A DNA stretch of 38,176 nt from an uncultured Rhodopila sp. (GTDB lineage Bacteria > Pseudomonadota > Alphaproteobacteria > Acetobacterales > Acetobacteraceae). The position numbers and the translations under genes are program-made. Location of the stretch: NCBI RefSeq assembly GCF_903944925.1, contig NZ_CAJATU010000054.1, positions 1 through 38,176 on the forward strand, in the 5' to 3' direction. Within the stretch, counting starts at the first letter, position 1. Each line of letters opens with the position of its first letter. The notes beneath the pieces are model-generated. The model worked only from the letters and a program-made list of their open reading frames with translations, was not told the origin of the DNA and made no database searches. Positions 16,889 through 24,293 of the stretch are shown here, one piece after another.

Positions 16889-18571
16889 GTGGCGCACGAC
16901 TGCGACCTGCTGGTCATCGGCTCCGGGGCGGGCGGGCTGTCGGCCGCGGTCACCGCCGCGTGGCATGGGCTGAAGGTGATCGTGGCGGAGAAGGAGCCGG
17001 TGTTCGGCGGCACCACCGCGTGGTCCGGCGGCTGGATATGGGCGCCGCTGAACCCGCTCGCGCGCCGCGCCGGGATCATCGAGGACGCCGCCGCGCCGCG
17101 GGCCTATCTGCGCGAGGTGCTCGGCAACAATTTCGACGCAGCCCGGGTGCACGCCTTCCTTGCCGCCGCACCGGACATGGTCGCGTTTTACGAATCAAAC
17201 ACCGCGCTGCAGTTCGAGGACGGCAACAAGATCGCCGACACCTACGACAACGCCGCGGGCGCCGGGACGGGCGGGCGCTCGGTGATCGCCGCACCGTACG
17301 ATGCACGCGGACTGGGCGATCTGGTGCACCGGCTGCGGCATCCGTTGCGTGAGACCACCTTCATGGGCATGACCATCCAGGCCGGCCCGGACCTGACCGC
17401 GTTCATGAACCTGACCCGCTCGCCTGCCGCGTTTGTCCATGTCGCGCGCCGCTTCGGGCGGCACCTGCGCGACCTCGCGCTGCACCGGCGCGGCATGCAG
17501 TTGCGCAACGGCCTCGCCCTTGTCGGCCGTTTGCTGCGCTCCGCAGCCGATTTGGGCGTGGATCTGCGGGTTTCGGCGCCGGCGGTGCGGCTGCTGCAAG
17601 ACGGCGGCGCGGTATGCGGCGCCGTGCTGGCCACGCCGGACGGGGAAATCGAGGTGCGGGCGGCAAGCGGGGTCGTGCTCGCCGCCGGGGGATTTGCGCA
17701 TGACCAGGCGCGCCGGGACGAGTTGTTCCCCGCCAACGGGGAACACCGGACGCTCGCGGTGCCCTCAGCCACCGGCGACGGCATCCGCTTGGGCGAGTCG
17801 GCCGGCGGCGCGGTGGACCAGACGCTGGCGGCCCCGGCAGCGTGGTGCCCGGTGTCGCTGGTGCCGTATCCGGACGGCAGCGCCGGGCGTTTCCCGCACA
17901 TCATTGAGCGCAACAAGCCCGGCATCATCGGCGTGCTGGCGAACGGCCAGCGCTTCTGCAACGAGGGCAACGGCTATCACGACTATGTCGCGACGATGCT
18001 GCGTTCGGTGCCGCCAGGCCAGGAGGTCGCGTCCTGGCTGGTCTGCACCCGCGCGTTCCAGCGCCGCTACGGGCTAGGGATCGCCCGCCCGGTGCCGCTG
18101 CCGGTTGGGCCTTTCATCCGCTCCGGCTACCTGAAAACCGGCCGCACCATCGGCGAACTGGCGTTGGCCTGCGGGATCGACAAGGCGGGGCTGGAGCGGA
18201 CAGTGGCGGAGTACAATGAGCACGCCCGCAATGGCGAGGACCCCGCCTTCGGCCGCGGCGGCACACCGTACAACCGGCAAAGCGGCGACCCGGCGAACAC
18301 GCCCAACCCGTGCGTGGCGCCGCTGGAGCGCGGCCCGTTCTTCGCGGTGAAAGTCGTCCCCGGCAGCTTCGGCACCTTCGCGGGGCTGAAGACGGATGCC
18401 AGCGCCAGGGTGCTGGACCCGGCGGGGTCACCGATAGCGGGCCTGTACGCCGCGGGCACCGACATGGCGAGCGTCATGGGCGGCCATTACCCGGCCGGAG
18501 GGATCAACCTGGGGCCGGCCATGACCTTCGGCTATATCGCCGGCCGTCATGCCGCGGGCATTGACCGGTAA
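16889..18571 (+). CDS. FAD-dependent oxidoreductase of the fumarate reductase / 3-ketosteroid dehydrogenase family
   Basis: A 560-aa flavoprotein with a Rossmann FAD site GSGAGG (11-16) and EKEPVFGGTTAWSGGWIW (34-51), as in 3-ketosteroid-delta1-dehydrogenases and fumarate reductase flavoproteins. The C-terminal FAD segment reads GLYAAGTDMASVMGG, then HYPAGGINLGPAMTFGYIAG. No signal peptide, so cytoplasmic or peripheral. These enzymes introduce or reduce a C=C bond next to a carbonyl; the substrate (steroid, fumarate-like acid or urocanate-like compound) cannot be decided. The start is GTG 16889 with a long purine-rich AGGGGGGG tract about 9 nt upstream. It stands 62 nt downstream of a palindromic repeat and converges on a small gene 3 nt from its end. 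Confidence 0.88.
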   Translation: MAHDCDLLVIGSGAGGLSAAVTAAWHGLKVIVAEKEPVFGGTTAWSGGWIWAPLNPLARRAGIIEDAAAPRAYLREVLGNNFDAARVHAFLAAAPDMVAFYESNTALQFEDGNKIADTYDNAAGAGTGGRSVIAAPYDARGLGDLVHRLRHPLRETTFMGMTIQAGPDLTAFMNLTRSPAAFVHVARRFGRHLRDLALHRRGMQLRNGLALVGRLLRSAADLGVDLRVSAPAVRLLQDGGAVCGAVLATPDGEIEVRAASGVVLAAGGFAHDQARRDELFPANGEHRTLAVPSATGDGIRLGESAGGAVDQTLAAPAAWCPVSLVPYPDGSAGRFPHIIERNKPGIIGVLANGQRFCNEGNGYHDYVATMLRSVPPGQEVASWLVCTRAFQRRYGLGIARPVPLPVGPFIRSGYLKTGRTIGELALACGIDKAGLERTVAEYNEHARNGEDPAFGRGGTPYNRQSGDPANTPNPCVAPLERGPFFAVKVVPGSFGTFAGLKTDASARVLDPAGSPIAGLYAAGTDMASVMGGHYPAGGINLGPAMTFGYIAGRHAAGIDR

Positions 18572-18574
18572 GGC

Positions 18575-18775
18575 TCAGAGCTTGGCGTGCGGATCGCGCA
18601 ACTGAAATTCGGTTTCGCGCAGGGTCATCGAGATGAAGTGGCTGCAGGCGGCGGTGATCGATGCGATCTTGCGTCCGACCCAGGCGCCGATGGCGTCTTC
18701 CGGAACGCAGGCGGCCTGTTCGTCGCAGGCGAGCCGGAAGTTGCGGGCTTCGCGTGACGTTTCTCGGTTGGTCAT
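18575..18775 (-). CDS. Orphan 66-aa small protein
   Basis: A 66-residue protein that I do not recognise. The start ATG is preceded by AAAGGA at an 8-nt spacing on the minus strand, the best evidence that it is real. The sequence is soluble and mixed-charge, with three cysteines (residues 17, 23 and 44) and an amphipathic middle segment (about 29-52), and no membrane helix or signal peptide. It ends 3 nt from the convergent flavoprotein stop. It could be a small regulatory or metal-binding protein; nothing else can be said from sequence. Confidence 0.55.
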   Translation of the reverse strand: MTNRETSREARNFRLACDEQAACVPEDAIGAWVGRKIASITAACSHFISMTLRETEFQLRDPHAKL

Positions 18776-19366
18776 GATCGTGGTCCTTTCTTTCGGGCTG
18801 CAGAGCAGCAGGTGGTGGGAACGGTGTTGTTGTCTTGCGGGTGGGCCGGGTGCGAGGCCGGCCGGTTTCCGTCTTCAGCTTCACCCTGCGGCGGTCCGGC
18901 ATTGCCTCACGCCGGGGCGGGTGTCTGAATGCCTCGGCTGATGCTGCGAGGCTGGTCCGGATGAGCAAGCGGCGGGACGTTTCCTTGGACCGGGCGGGAT
19001 GTTACAGGCGGGAGATGGTAGCGCACAACATGTTATCTCGACGCGCGGTGCCGGCGTATGCGCGGGGCGGCGGCCGACGGGTTTTGCGTTGACTGTGTCG
19101 GCCGAGTCACTTTCAGGCCGGGGTGGTGGCATAGCCGGCTGATACCTCAGGGTTTTCCCTGCCGGAGGAGCGCGGCCGGAGAGATGCGGGGCGCCGCCGA
19201 TCGGCGCTTGCGGTATCGGCGAGCGGACGCGTCCGTGCATGGCTGCGGTTCTGTAACCTGTTGCCCGGGATTGCTTCGCGGCGGCCGAGCGGGGCCGCCG
19301 CTCTTGAGCAATCGGCAAGACCGGCGGATGATCGCCGGTGCAACCGCCTCGGGGAGCCGCAACCGC
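18776..19366. other. 591-nt intergenic region upstream of the acyl-CoA operon
   Basis: This gap separates two divergent starts. Frames run through it on both strands, including one continuous with the downstream CoA-transferase, but none has a ribosome binding site plus family-like sequence. Visible structures are a TTGACT (about 19089-19094) that could be a -35 box, an 8-bp palindrome AACATGTT (19027-19034), and a perfect 9-bp GC hairpin at 19278-19301. It probably holds promoters for both flanking genes and a long leader. Confidence 0.5.
19278..19301. promoter_or_regulatory. Strong GC hairpin in the leader of the CoA-transferase gene
   Basis: GCGGCGGCC (19278-19286) and GGCCGCCGC (19293-19301) pair perfectly across a 6-nt loop, 65 nt before the CoA-transferase start. 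No U-tract follows, so it is not a classical terminator; a leader structure or operator is possible. Confidence 0.35.
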
Positions 19367-20566
19367 ATGCCGGAACGCCAAGCCGACAAGCCGAACCGCC
19401 TGCCGCTGAACGGCATCACCGTGCTGGACCTGACGCACGCCCGCGCCGGCCCGACCGCGGTGCGGCATTTCGCCGACTGGGGCGCCGACGTGATCCGCAT
19501 CGAGCCGCCGCCGACGGAAGGCGAGGACCTGGCCGGCCGCCGCCACGGCTTCGACTTCCAGAACCTGCACCGCAACAAGCGCGCCATCACCTTGAACCTG
19601 AAATCGCCGCAGGGGCATGCGGCTTTCATGCGCCTCGCGAAAACCGCCGACGTGGTGCTGGAAAACATGCGCGCCGCGGTCAAGCACCGGCTCAAGGTGG
19701 CGTATGACGACATCCGCGCGGTCAATCCGCGCATCGTCTACGGCAGCATCTCCGGCTTCGGCCAGGACGGCCCGTACGGCGCACGCGCCGGGGTGGACCA
19801 GATCGCCCAGGGCATGGGCGGCCTGATGTCGATCACCGGCGAGGCGGGCCGCGGCCCGATGCGCGTCGGCATCCCGGTGGACGACCTGACCGCCGGCAAC
19901 CTGCTGGCGCTCGGCTGCATGATGGCGCTGTTCGACCGCGAGCGTACGGGGGTTGGACGCTGGGTCACCACCTCCTTGCTGGAGTCGCAGGTGTTCATGC
20001 TGGATTTCCAGGCCAGCCGCTGGTTGATGGAAGGCGAGGTCGCCGGGCAGGCGGGCAACGACCACCCCACCGGCATCCCGACCGGCGTGTTCCCCACCAG
20101 CGACGGCCATATCAACATCGCCGCCAGCTCGTCGCGCGTGTTCACTCGTTTCTGCGAAACAATAGGGCGGCCGGACTGGCTGGATATCCCCGAGTGGAAA
20201 ACGCAGGCCGGGCGCAGCGGGAACCGACGCGCGATCAACGCGGCGATCGCCGAGATTACGGCGACGCAACCGTCGGCGCACTGGATAGAATTATTCGAAA
20301 CCAACGGGATTCCGTGCGGGCCGATTAATTCCATCGATCAGGTCTTTGCCGACCCGCAGGTAAGGCATCTCGGGATGGCAACGGAGATGCACAGCCCGCA
20401 TATCGGCGACAAGCCTGTCGTTGCTTCGGCGCTGAATATCTCCGGCTTCTCCAAGGCGATCCGCAGCCATACGCCGGAGGCCGGGGAGCACACCGCGGAC
20501 ATACTGAAAAGCGTCGGCTACACCGATACGGAACTCGACGACATGCGACACAAGGGAGTCATCTGA
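19367..20566 (+). CDS. Class III (CaiB/BaiF) acyl-CoA transferase
   Basis: A 399-aa family III CoA-transferase, which moves CoA between organic acids through an aspartyl-CoA thioester. Recognisable elements are LNGITVLDLTHARAGP (14-29), the WGADVIRIEPP segment (38-48), NKRAITLNLKSPQG (70-83), YGSISGFGQDGPY (125-137) and VDDLTAG (171-177), where D173 is the expected catalytic aspartate. ATG 19367 was chosen because GGGGAG lies 10 nt upstream and the family begins here; the open frame to 19058 is non-family sequence. The crotonase gene starts on the base after its stop codon. The operon (CoA-transferase, crotonase, acyl-CoA dehydrogenase) suggests activation and oxidation of a carboxylic acid whose identity is unknown. 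Confidence 0.92.
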   Translation: MPERQADKPNRLPLNGITVLDLTHARAGPTAVRHFADWGADVIRIEPPPTEGEDLAGRRHGFDFQNLHRNKRAITLNLKSPQGHAAFMRLAKTADVVLENMRAAVKHRLKVAYDDIRAVNPRIVYGSISGFGQDGPYGARAGVDQIAQGMGGLMSITGEAGRGPMRVGIPVDDLTAGNLLALGCMMALFDRERTGVGRWVTTSLLESQVFMLDFQASRWLMEGEVAGQAGNDHPTGIPTGVFPTSDGHINIAASSSRVFTRFCETIGRPDWLDIPEWKTQAGRSGNRRAINAAIAEITATQPSAHWIELFETNGIPCGPINSIDQVFADPQVRHLGMATEMHSPHIGDKPVVASALNISGFSKAIRSHTPEAGEHTADILKSVGYTDTELDDMRHKGVI

Positions 20567-21385
20567 ATGCTGCCCGATCATGCGGAAACCACCGCCTTCG
20601 CCGGCGGAAAAATGTTGGCCGCGAAGGATGACGGCGTCGGGCTGATCACCTTCAACCAGCCGGAAAAGCGCAACGCCATGTCGATGGAGATGTGGAACGG
20701 CTTCGGCGAGATCCTGGATGAATTCAGCGAGGACAGCAGTGTCAGCGTGGTGATCCTGACCGGCGCCGGCAACAAGGCGTTCGTATCCGGTGCCGACATC
20801 AGCCAGTTCGAGAAGAACCGCAACAGCGCCGATGCCCAGGCGGAATACGACCGCGCCACCGGTGTCGGTCGGCAGAAGTTCCATGACTTCAAGAAGCCGG
20901 TGATCGCCCGCATCCGCGGCTTCTGCATGGGCGGCGGCCTGGCCATCGCGATGGCAGCGGACCTGCGCATCGCCTCGGCCGACAGCGAGTTCGCGATTCC
21001 GGCGGCGCGGCTGTCGATCGCCTATGCGCCGGATGCGGTGAAGCGGCTGATCGACCTCGTCGGTCCCGCCCATGCGCGCATGATCCTGTATACCGCGAAA
21101 CGTATCGACGCCGCGGAGGCGCAGCGCATCGGCCTGATCAACAAGATGACCTCGGAAGAGGCGCTGAACGACGTGGTGCTGGATATCGCCCGCAGCATCG
21201 CCGACAACGCCCCGCTGTCCATCTCGGCGTCGAAACTGACGATCAACGAAATGGTCAAGGACGAGAGCCGGCGCGACATGGAGGCGGTCAAGCGCGCGGC
21301 CGAGATTTGCTTCAACAGCGCCGACTACAAGGAAGGCCGCACCGCCTTCATGGAAAAGCGCCCGCCGCGGTTTACGGGGCGGTAA
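20567..21385 (+). CDS. Crotonase-superfamily protein lacking both canonical hydratase glutamates
   Basis: A 272-aa crotonase fold annotated in style as enoyl-CoA hydratase. The oxyanion-hole elements are present: KAFVSGADIS (70-79) and GFCMGGGLAIAMAADLRIAS (118-137). Aligned to rat enoyl-CoA hydratase, the two catalytic glutamates (E144 after GGGC, and E164 in QPE) fall on A126 and A146 (IPAARLS). It should therefore bind acyl-CoA and stabilise an enolate, but is unlikely to be a standard hydratase; isomerase, hydrolase, decarboxylase or another crotonase reaction is possible. It starts immediately after the CoA-transferase stop. A 92-bp palindromic repeat follows, before the acyl-CoA dehydrogenase. 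Confidence 0.88.
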   Translation: MLPDHAETTAFAGGKMLAAKDDGVGLITFNQPEKRNAMSMEMWNGFGEILDEFSEDSSVSVVILTGAGNKAFVSGADISQFEKNRNSADAQAEYDRATGVGRQKFHDFKKPVIARIRGFCMGGGLAIAMAADLRIASADSEFAIPAARLSIAYAPDAVKRLIDLVGPAHARMILYTAKRIDAAEAQRIGLINKMTSEEALNDVVLDIARSIADNAPLSISASKLTINEMVKDESRRDMEAVKRAAEICFNSADYKEGRTAFMEKRPPRFTGR

Positions 21386-21413
21386 CTTCAGGTGCAGTCC
21401 CGGCGCTCCCAGT

Positions 21414-21505
21414 GTGTCATGGGCGGACCTGGTCCGGCCATCCACGACTTTGTTTCATCCGCCACCGCAAGTCGTGGATTGCCGGGCCAGGTCCGGCCAT
21501 GACAC
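21414..21505. repeat. Dispersed palindromic repeat, copy B (full length, 92 bp)
   Basis: Two 37-nt half-sites (21414-21450 and 21469-21505) are inverted copies with only about three mismatches, around an 18-nt loop. The ends are GTGTCAT and ATGACAC. The arms share GGCCATCCACGACTT and GGTCCGGCCATGACAC with copies A and C. It sits between the crotonase and acyl-CoA dehydrogenase genes, whose Shine-Dalgarno begins 2 nt after the repeat. Confidence 0.9.
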
Positions 21506-21522
21506 AGGGAGGACAGCACTGG

Positions 21523-22677
21523 ATGTTCGAACTGCCCGAAGAACACCGCATGCTGCAGGATCTCGTCGCGAAATTCATCGACCGCGACGTCATGCCGCTG
21601 GAAAAAGCCGTCCTCGCCCGCGAAACCTCCGGCCAGAAATCAGGGCTGCCGCCGGAAGACGAGCAGCGTCTGCTCGCCACCTGCAAGCAACTCGGCCTGT
21701 GGGGCCTGGACGTTCCCGAAGAATATGGCGGCGCCAACCTGCCATACACCGCGCTTGTCGGCGTCTACGAAGAACAAGGCCGCACCTGCGTCCCGTTCAC
21801 CTTCCCGCCCGACAGCCCCAACCTGCACATGCTGATCGCCGTCGCCAACGAAGAACAGCGAAAGAAATACCTCGAACCCTACGCAAGCGGCGAGGCGCAA
21901 TCCGCTATCGCCATCTCTGAACCCGGCGCCGGCGGCGACCCGGCCGGCATGACCACCCGCGCGGTGAAGGACGGCGCCGACTGGGTCATCAACGGCCGCA
22001 AGATCTGGGTCAGCCGCGTGCCGCAGGCTGATTTCGTCATCGTCATGGCCCGCACGGGTGAGGGCAAGCGCGCCGACGGCGTTACCGCCTTCATCGTCGA
22101 GCGCGGCACCAAGGGCTTCATCATCGAGCGCGAAATCCCCATGCTCGGCGGCCAGCGCACCTATGAACTGGTGTTCGAGGATTGCCGCATCCCCGCCGCG
22201 CAGCTTCTCGGGGTCGAGGGCAAAGGCTACGCGCCGATGCAGCTCCGCCTGACGGTGCGCCGCCTGCAAATGGGCGCCTGGTGCATCGGCATGTCGCGCC
22301 GCGCCCTCGACATGATGGTCGAGCACGTCAGGCAGCGCGTCACCTTCGGCCAGCGCCTGGCCGATCGGCAGGCGATCCAGTGGTGGGTGGCGGATGCGGC
22401 GGTGAAGATCCACGCCTGCCGGCTGATGGTCTATGACGCGGCAACGAAAGCCGATGCGGGCCGGGACGTGCGCACCGAAGCGTCGATGGTGAAGTTGTTC
22501 GGCACCGAAATGGCGACCGAAATCATCGACCACGCCATGCAATCCTTTGGCGCCATGGGCGTCGCCAAGGAACTGCCGCTGCAACTGATGGCGCAGAAGG
22601 TCCGCACGATGCGCGTCTACGAAGGCCCGTCGGAGGTCCACCGCATGGCCATCGCCCGCCGGATCATCGGCAAATGA
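21523..22677 (+). CDS. Acyl-CoA dehydrogenase
   Basis: A 384-aa FAD acyl-CoA dehydrogenase that introduces an alpha,beta double bond into an acyl-CoA, passing electrons to ETF. It shows the N-terminal helical domain, the FAD/substrate loop AIAISEPGAGGDPAGMTTRA, then NGRKIWVSR, the C-terminal helical domain with RVTFGQRLADRQAIQWW, and the catalytic base in VYEGPSEVHR (E367). Start ATG 21523 follows GGGAGGA at a 9-nt spacing; the frame is open further upstream only across the palindromic repeat. The C-terminal ATGA overlaps the DUF1491 gene. It completes the module with the CoA-transferase and crotonase; the substrate chain cannot be read, although the PSEVHR ending is common in branched- or short-chain types. 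Confidence 0.92.
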   Translation: MFELPEEHRMLQDLVAKFIDRDVMPLEKAVLARETSGQKSGLPPEDEQRLLATCKQLGLWGLDVPEEYGGANLPYTALVGVYEEQGRTCVPFTFPPDSPNLHMLIAVANEEQRKKYLEPYASGEAQSAIAISEPGAGGDPAGMTTRAVKDGADWVINGRKIWVSRVPQADFVIVMARTGEGKRADGVTAFIVERGTKGFIIEREIPMLGGQRTYELVFEDCRIPAAQLLGVEGKGYAPMQLRLTVRRLQMGAWCIGMSRRALDMMVEHVRQRVTFGQRLADRQAIQWWVADAAVKIHACRLMVYDAATKADAGRDVRTEASMVKLFGTEMATEIIDHAMQSFGAMGVAKELPLQLMAQKVRTMRVYEGPSEVHRMAIARRIIGK

Positions 22678-23009
22678 CCGACCCGCGCATCAAGGCGGGC
22701 ATCTGGGTCAGCATGGCGCTGCGCATGGGCAACGCGGATGGACGTTTCGGCGCCGTGCTGCGCAAGGGCGATGCGGATGCCGGCGGCGTGCTGGTGGTGC
22801 TGCGCCGCGACAAGGAGATCAGCGTGCTGTCGCAGGTGCGCTCGGGGGAGGGCGACCTGGCCTGGATGCGCGCCACCGGTCCCGCGCCGGTCGATCAGGA
22901 CACCGCCGACGCCTATATCGCGCGGCAGGTGAAATTCGATCCGGACCTGTGGGTGATCGAGTTCGAGGCGCCGGATCTGCTGCCGCCGTTCGAAGCAAAG
23001 TTTGTGTGA
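22674..23009 (+). CDS. DUF1491 family protein
   Basis: A 111-aa protein matching the alphaproteobacterial DUF1491 pattern: an N-terminal RIKAGIWVSMALRMGNADG, then AVLRKGDADAGGVLVVLRR, and a C-terminal aromatic segment DPDLWVIEFEAPD. Function of the family is unknown; proteins of this size are cytosolic. The start overlaps the acyl-CoA dehydrogenase stop (ATGA), so they are translationally coupled here. DUF1491 genes occur in many other contexts, so this neighbour may carry no functional meaning. The identification rests on remembered family features. Confidence 0.75.
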   Translation: MTDPRIKAGIWVSMALRMGNADGRFGAVLRKGDADAGGVLVVLRRDKEISVLSQVRSGEGDLAWMRATGPAPVDQDTADAYIARQVKFDPDLWVIEFEAPDLLPPFEAKFV

Positions 23010-23087
23010 CAGAGCATCCGTTTCTGGCTATCGGCCGCCGGGCATGACACTATTCTTCCACTGACCAAGCAAGGAGGAAAATCTACC

Positions 23088-23495
23088 ATGCCGGAAATCG
23101 CCGGACATTGCCGCTGCGGCAAGGTCTCCTATCGTTCCTCAGCCGAACCCGCGTTCGTCGGCATTTGCCATTGCCGCACCTGCCAGATCAGCACCGGCAG
23201 CGCGTTCGCCACGGTCGTCGGGCTGCCTGCCGACAGCCTGTCGGTCAGCGGGACGACAAAGCAGTTCGACGACATCGCCGATAGCGGCAAGCCGACGCAC
23301 CGGGCGTTCTGTCCGGAGTGCGGCTCGACGATCACCCAATGGGTGGACGCGATGCCCGGGATCATCATGGTCCCTGCTGGCACGCTGAACGATCCGGCGG
23401 GGGTCAAGCCGGCGATGCAGCTCTACTGCGACAGCGCGCTGCCCTGGGCGACCATCGGCGGGGACGTCCAGAGTTTCCCGAAGATGCCGGGGTAA
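23088..23495 (+). CDS. GFA-domain zinc protein (glutathione-dependent formaldehyde-activating enzyme family)
   Basis: A 135-aa GFA/CENP-V family protein. Zinc ligands are in place: C8 and C10 (GHCRCGKVSY), C27, C29 and C32 (CHCRTC), and C75 and C78 (FCPECGS). The family was named for Paracoccus Gfa, which speeds S-hydroxymethylglutathione formation, but most members have no demonstrated activity, so the name should be read as a fold. A strong AAGGAGG lies 10 nt before the ATG. It appears monocistronic, 78 nt after DUF1491, and converges on the hydratase-like gene 15 nt away. Confidence 0.9.
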   Translation: MPEIAGHCRCGKVSYRSSAEPAFVGICHCRTCQISTGSAFATVVGLPADSLSVSGTTKQFDDIADSGKPTHRAFCPECGSTITQWVDAMPGIIMVPAGTLNDPAGVKPAMQLYCDSALPWATIGGDVQSFPKMPG

Positions 23496-23510
23496 GGCGA
23501 CCGGGTCGGC

Positions 23511-24293
23511 CTACCCCAGCCGCAGCGTCACCGCCGGCAACGGCGGAAACTCAACCGTAACGACCGCCGGACCGCTCAGCCAGACCGGCGGCGTCACGCT
23601 CCCCAGCATCACCACCTGGCCGGCCTTCAGACCGCCGAACGCCGCCGCCACGGGCGACGCCGCCAGCAGCGCCAGCCCGTTCAGCGGATGCCCGAGCAGG
23701 TCGCCCGTCACCCCTTCATCGGCAAATCCGGTATCCAGGCTGATCCGCCCGCGCAGCGCGCCGATATCCAAGGTCCGCCAATCGACCCCGCCCTGATCCC
23801 CGGTTACCGCCGCCGCGTGATACATCTGGTCCGCCACCAGCATCGGCGTCCCGAGCACGGCAATGTCGCCATACCGGTTGTCGACGATCTCGATCCCCGC
23901 GATGAACTCCCCCACCGCCGCCAGCGCCCGCTCGAAGGAGCACGGTCCGGGCGGCAAATCGGCCGCCAGCCGCACCGCGACCTCGCACTCGACCCCCGGC
24001 CGGACGAAGTCGGCAAACCGCAGCTCCGCATGGCCACGATAGACATCCGCATCCCGCATGAACCCGCCGATCGGCGAGTCCACGCCCAAATACGCCTGCA
24101 TCCGGCTGCCGGTGGCGCCGATTTTGAAGCCGCCCGGGGGGTCGGAGCCGATCAATTCAGCCAAGGCGAACTGCACCGCTGCACCCTCGGCCTCGGTCGC
24201 CGGAGCGACCCCGGCGGCCAGCGGGGAAACCACCTCCCGACCAAGCCTCGCGCGCAGCAGCGCCGCCGCGGCAGGGGCCGGGTCGAATCCCAT
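23511..24293 (-). CDS. 2-keto-4-pentenoate hydratase-like (FAH superfamily) protein
   Basis: A 260-aa member of the MhpD/2-oxopent-4-enoate hydratase branch of the fumarylacetoacetate hydrolase superfamily, which acts in meta-cleavage of aromatic compounds. Conserved points are GFKIGAT (55-61, with K57), VECEVAV (101-107, the likely metal-binding acidic pair E102/E104), EFIAGIEIVDNRY (129-141) and the C-terminal GxVxxLGSVTPPV-type segment. The start ATG shares one base with the rlmB stop (TGATG), so it is coupled to rlmB, an unrelated function. No other aromatic-degradation gene lies nearby, so the substrate is uncertain. Confidence 0.85.
   Translation of the reverse strand: MGFDPAPAAAALLRARLGREVVSPLAAGVAPATEAEGAAVQFALAELIGSDPPGGFKIGATGSRMQAYLGVDSPIGGFMRDADVYRGHAELRFADFVRPGVECEVAVRLAADLPPGPCSFERALAAVGEFIAGIEIVDNRYGDIAVLGTPMLVADQMYHAAAVTGDQGGVDWRTLDIGALRGRISLDTGFADEGVTGDLLGHPLNGLALLAASPVAAAFGGLKAGQVVMLGSVTPPVWLSGPAVVTVEFPPLPAVTLRLG

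Noticed and set aside
19058..19366. Upstream extension of the CoA-transferase gene
   Set aside because: The sequence is not family-like, and a good Shine-Dalgarno precedes ATG 19367.
21307..21522. Upstream extension of the acyl-CoA dehydrogenase gene
   Set aside because: It would translate the palindromic repeat and part of the crotonase gene; GGGAGGA lies 9 nt before ATG 21523.
24282..24291. GGTCGAATCC, resembling a tRNA T-arm
   Set aside because: It falls inside the coding sequence of the hydratase-like gene with no acceptor stem, D-arm or anticodon arm around it.
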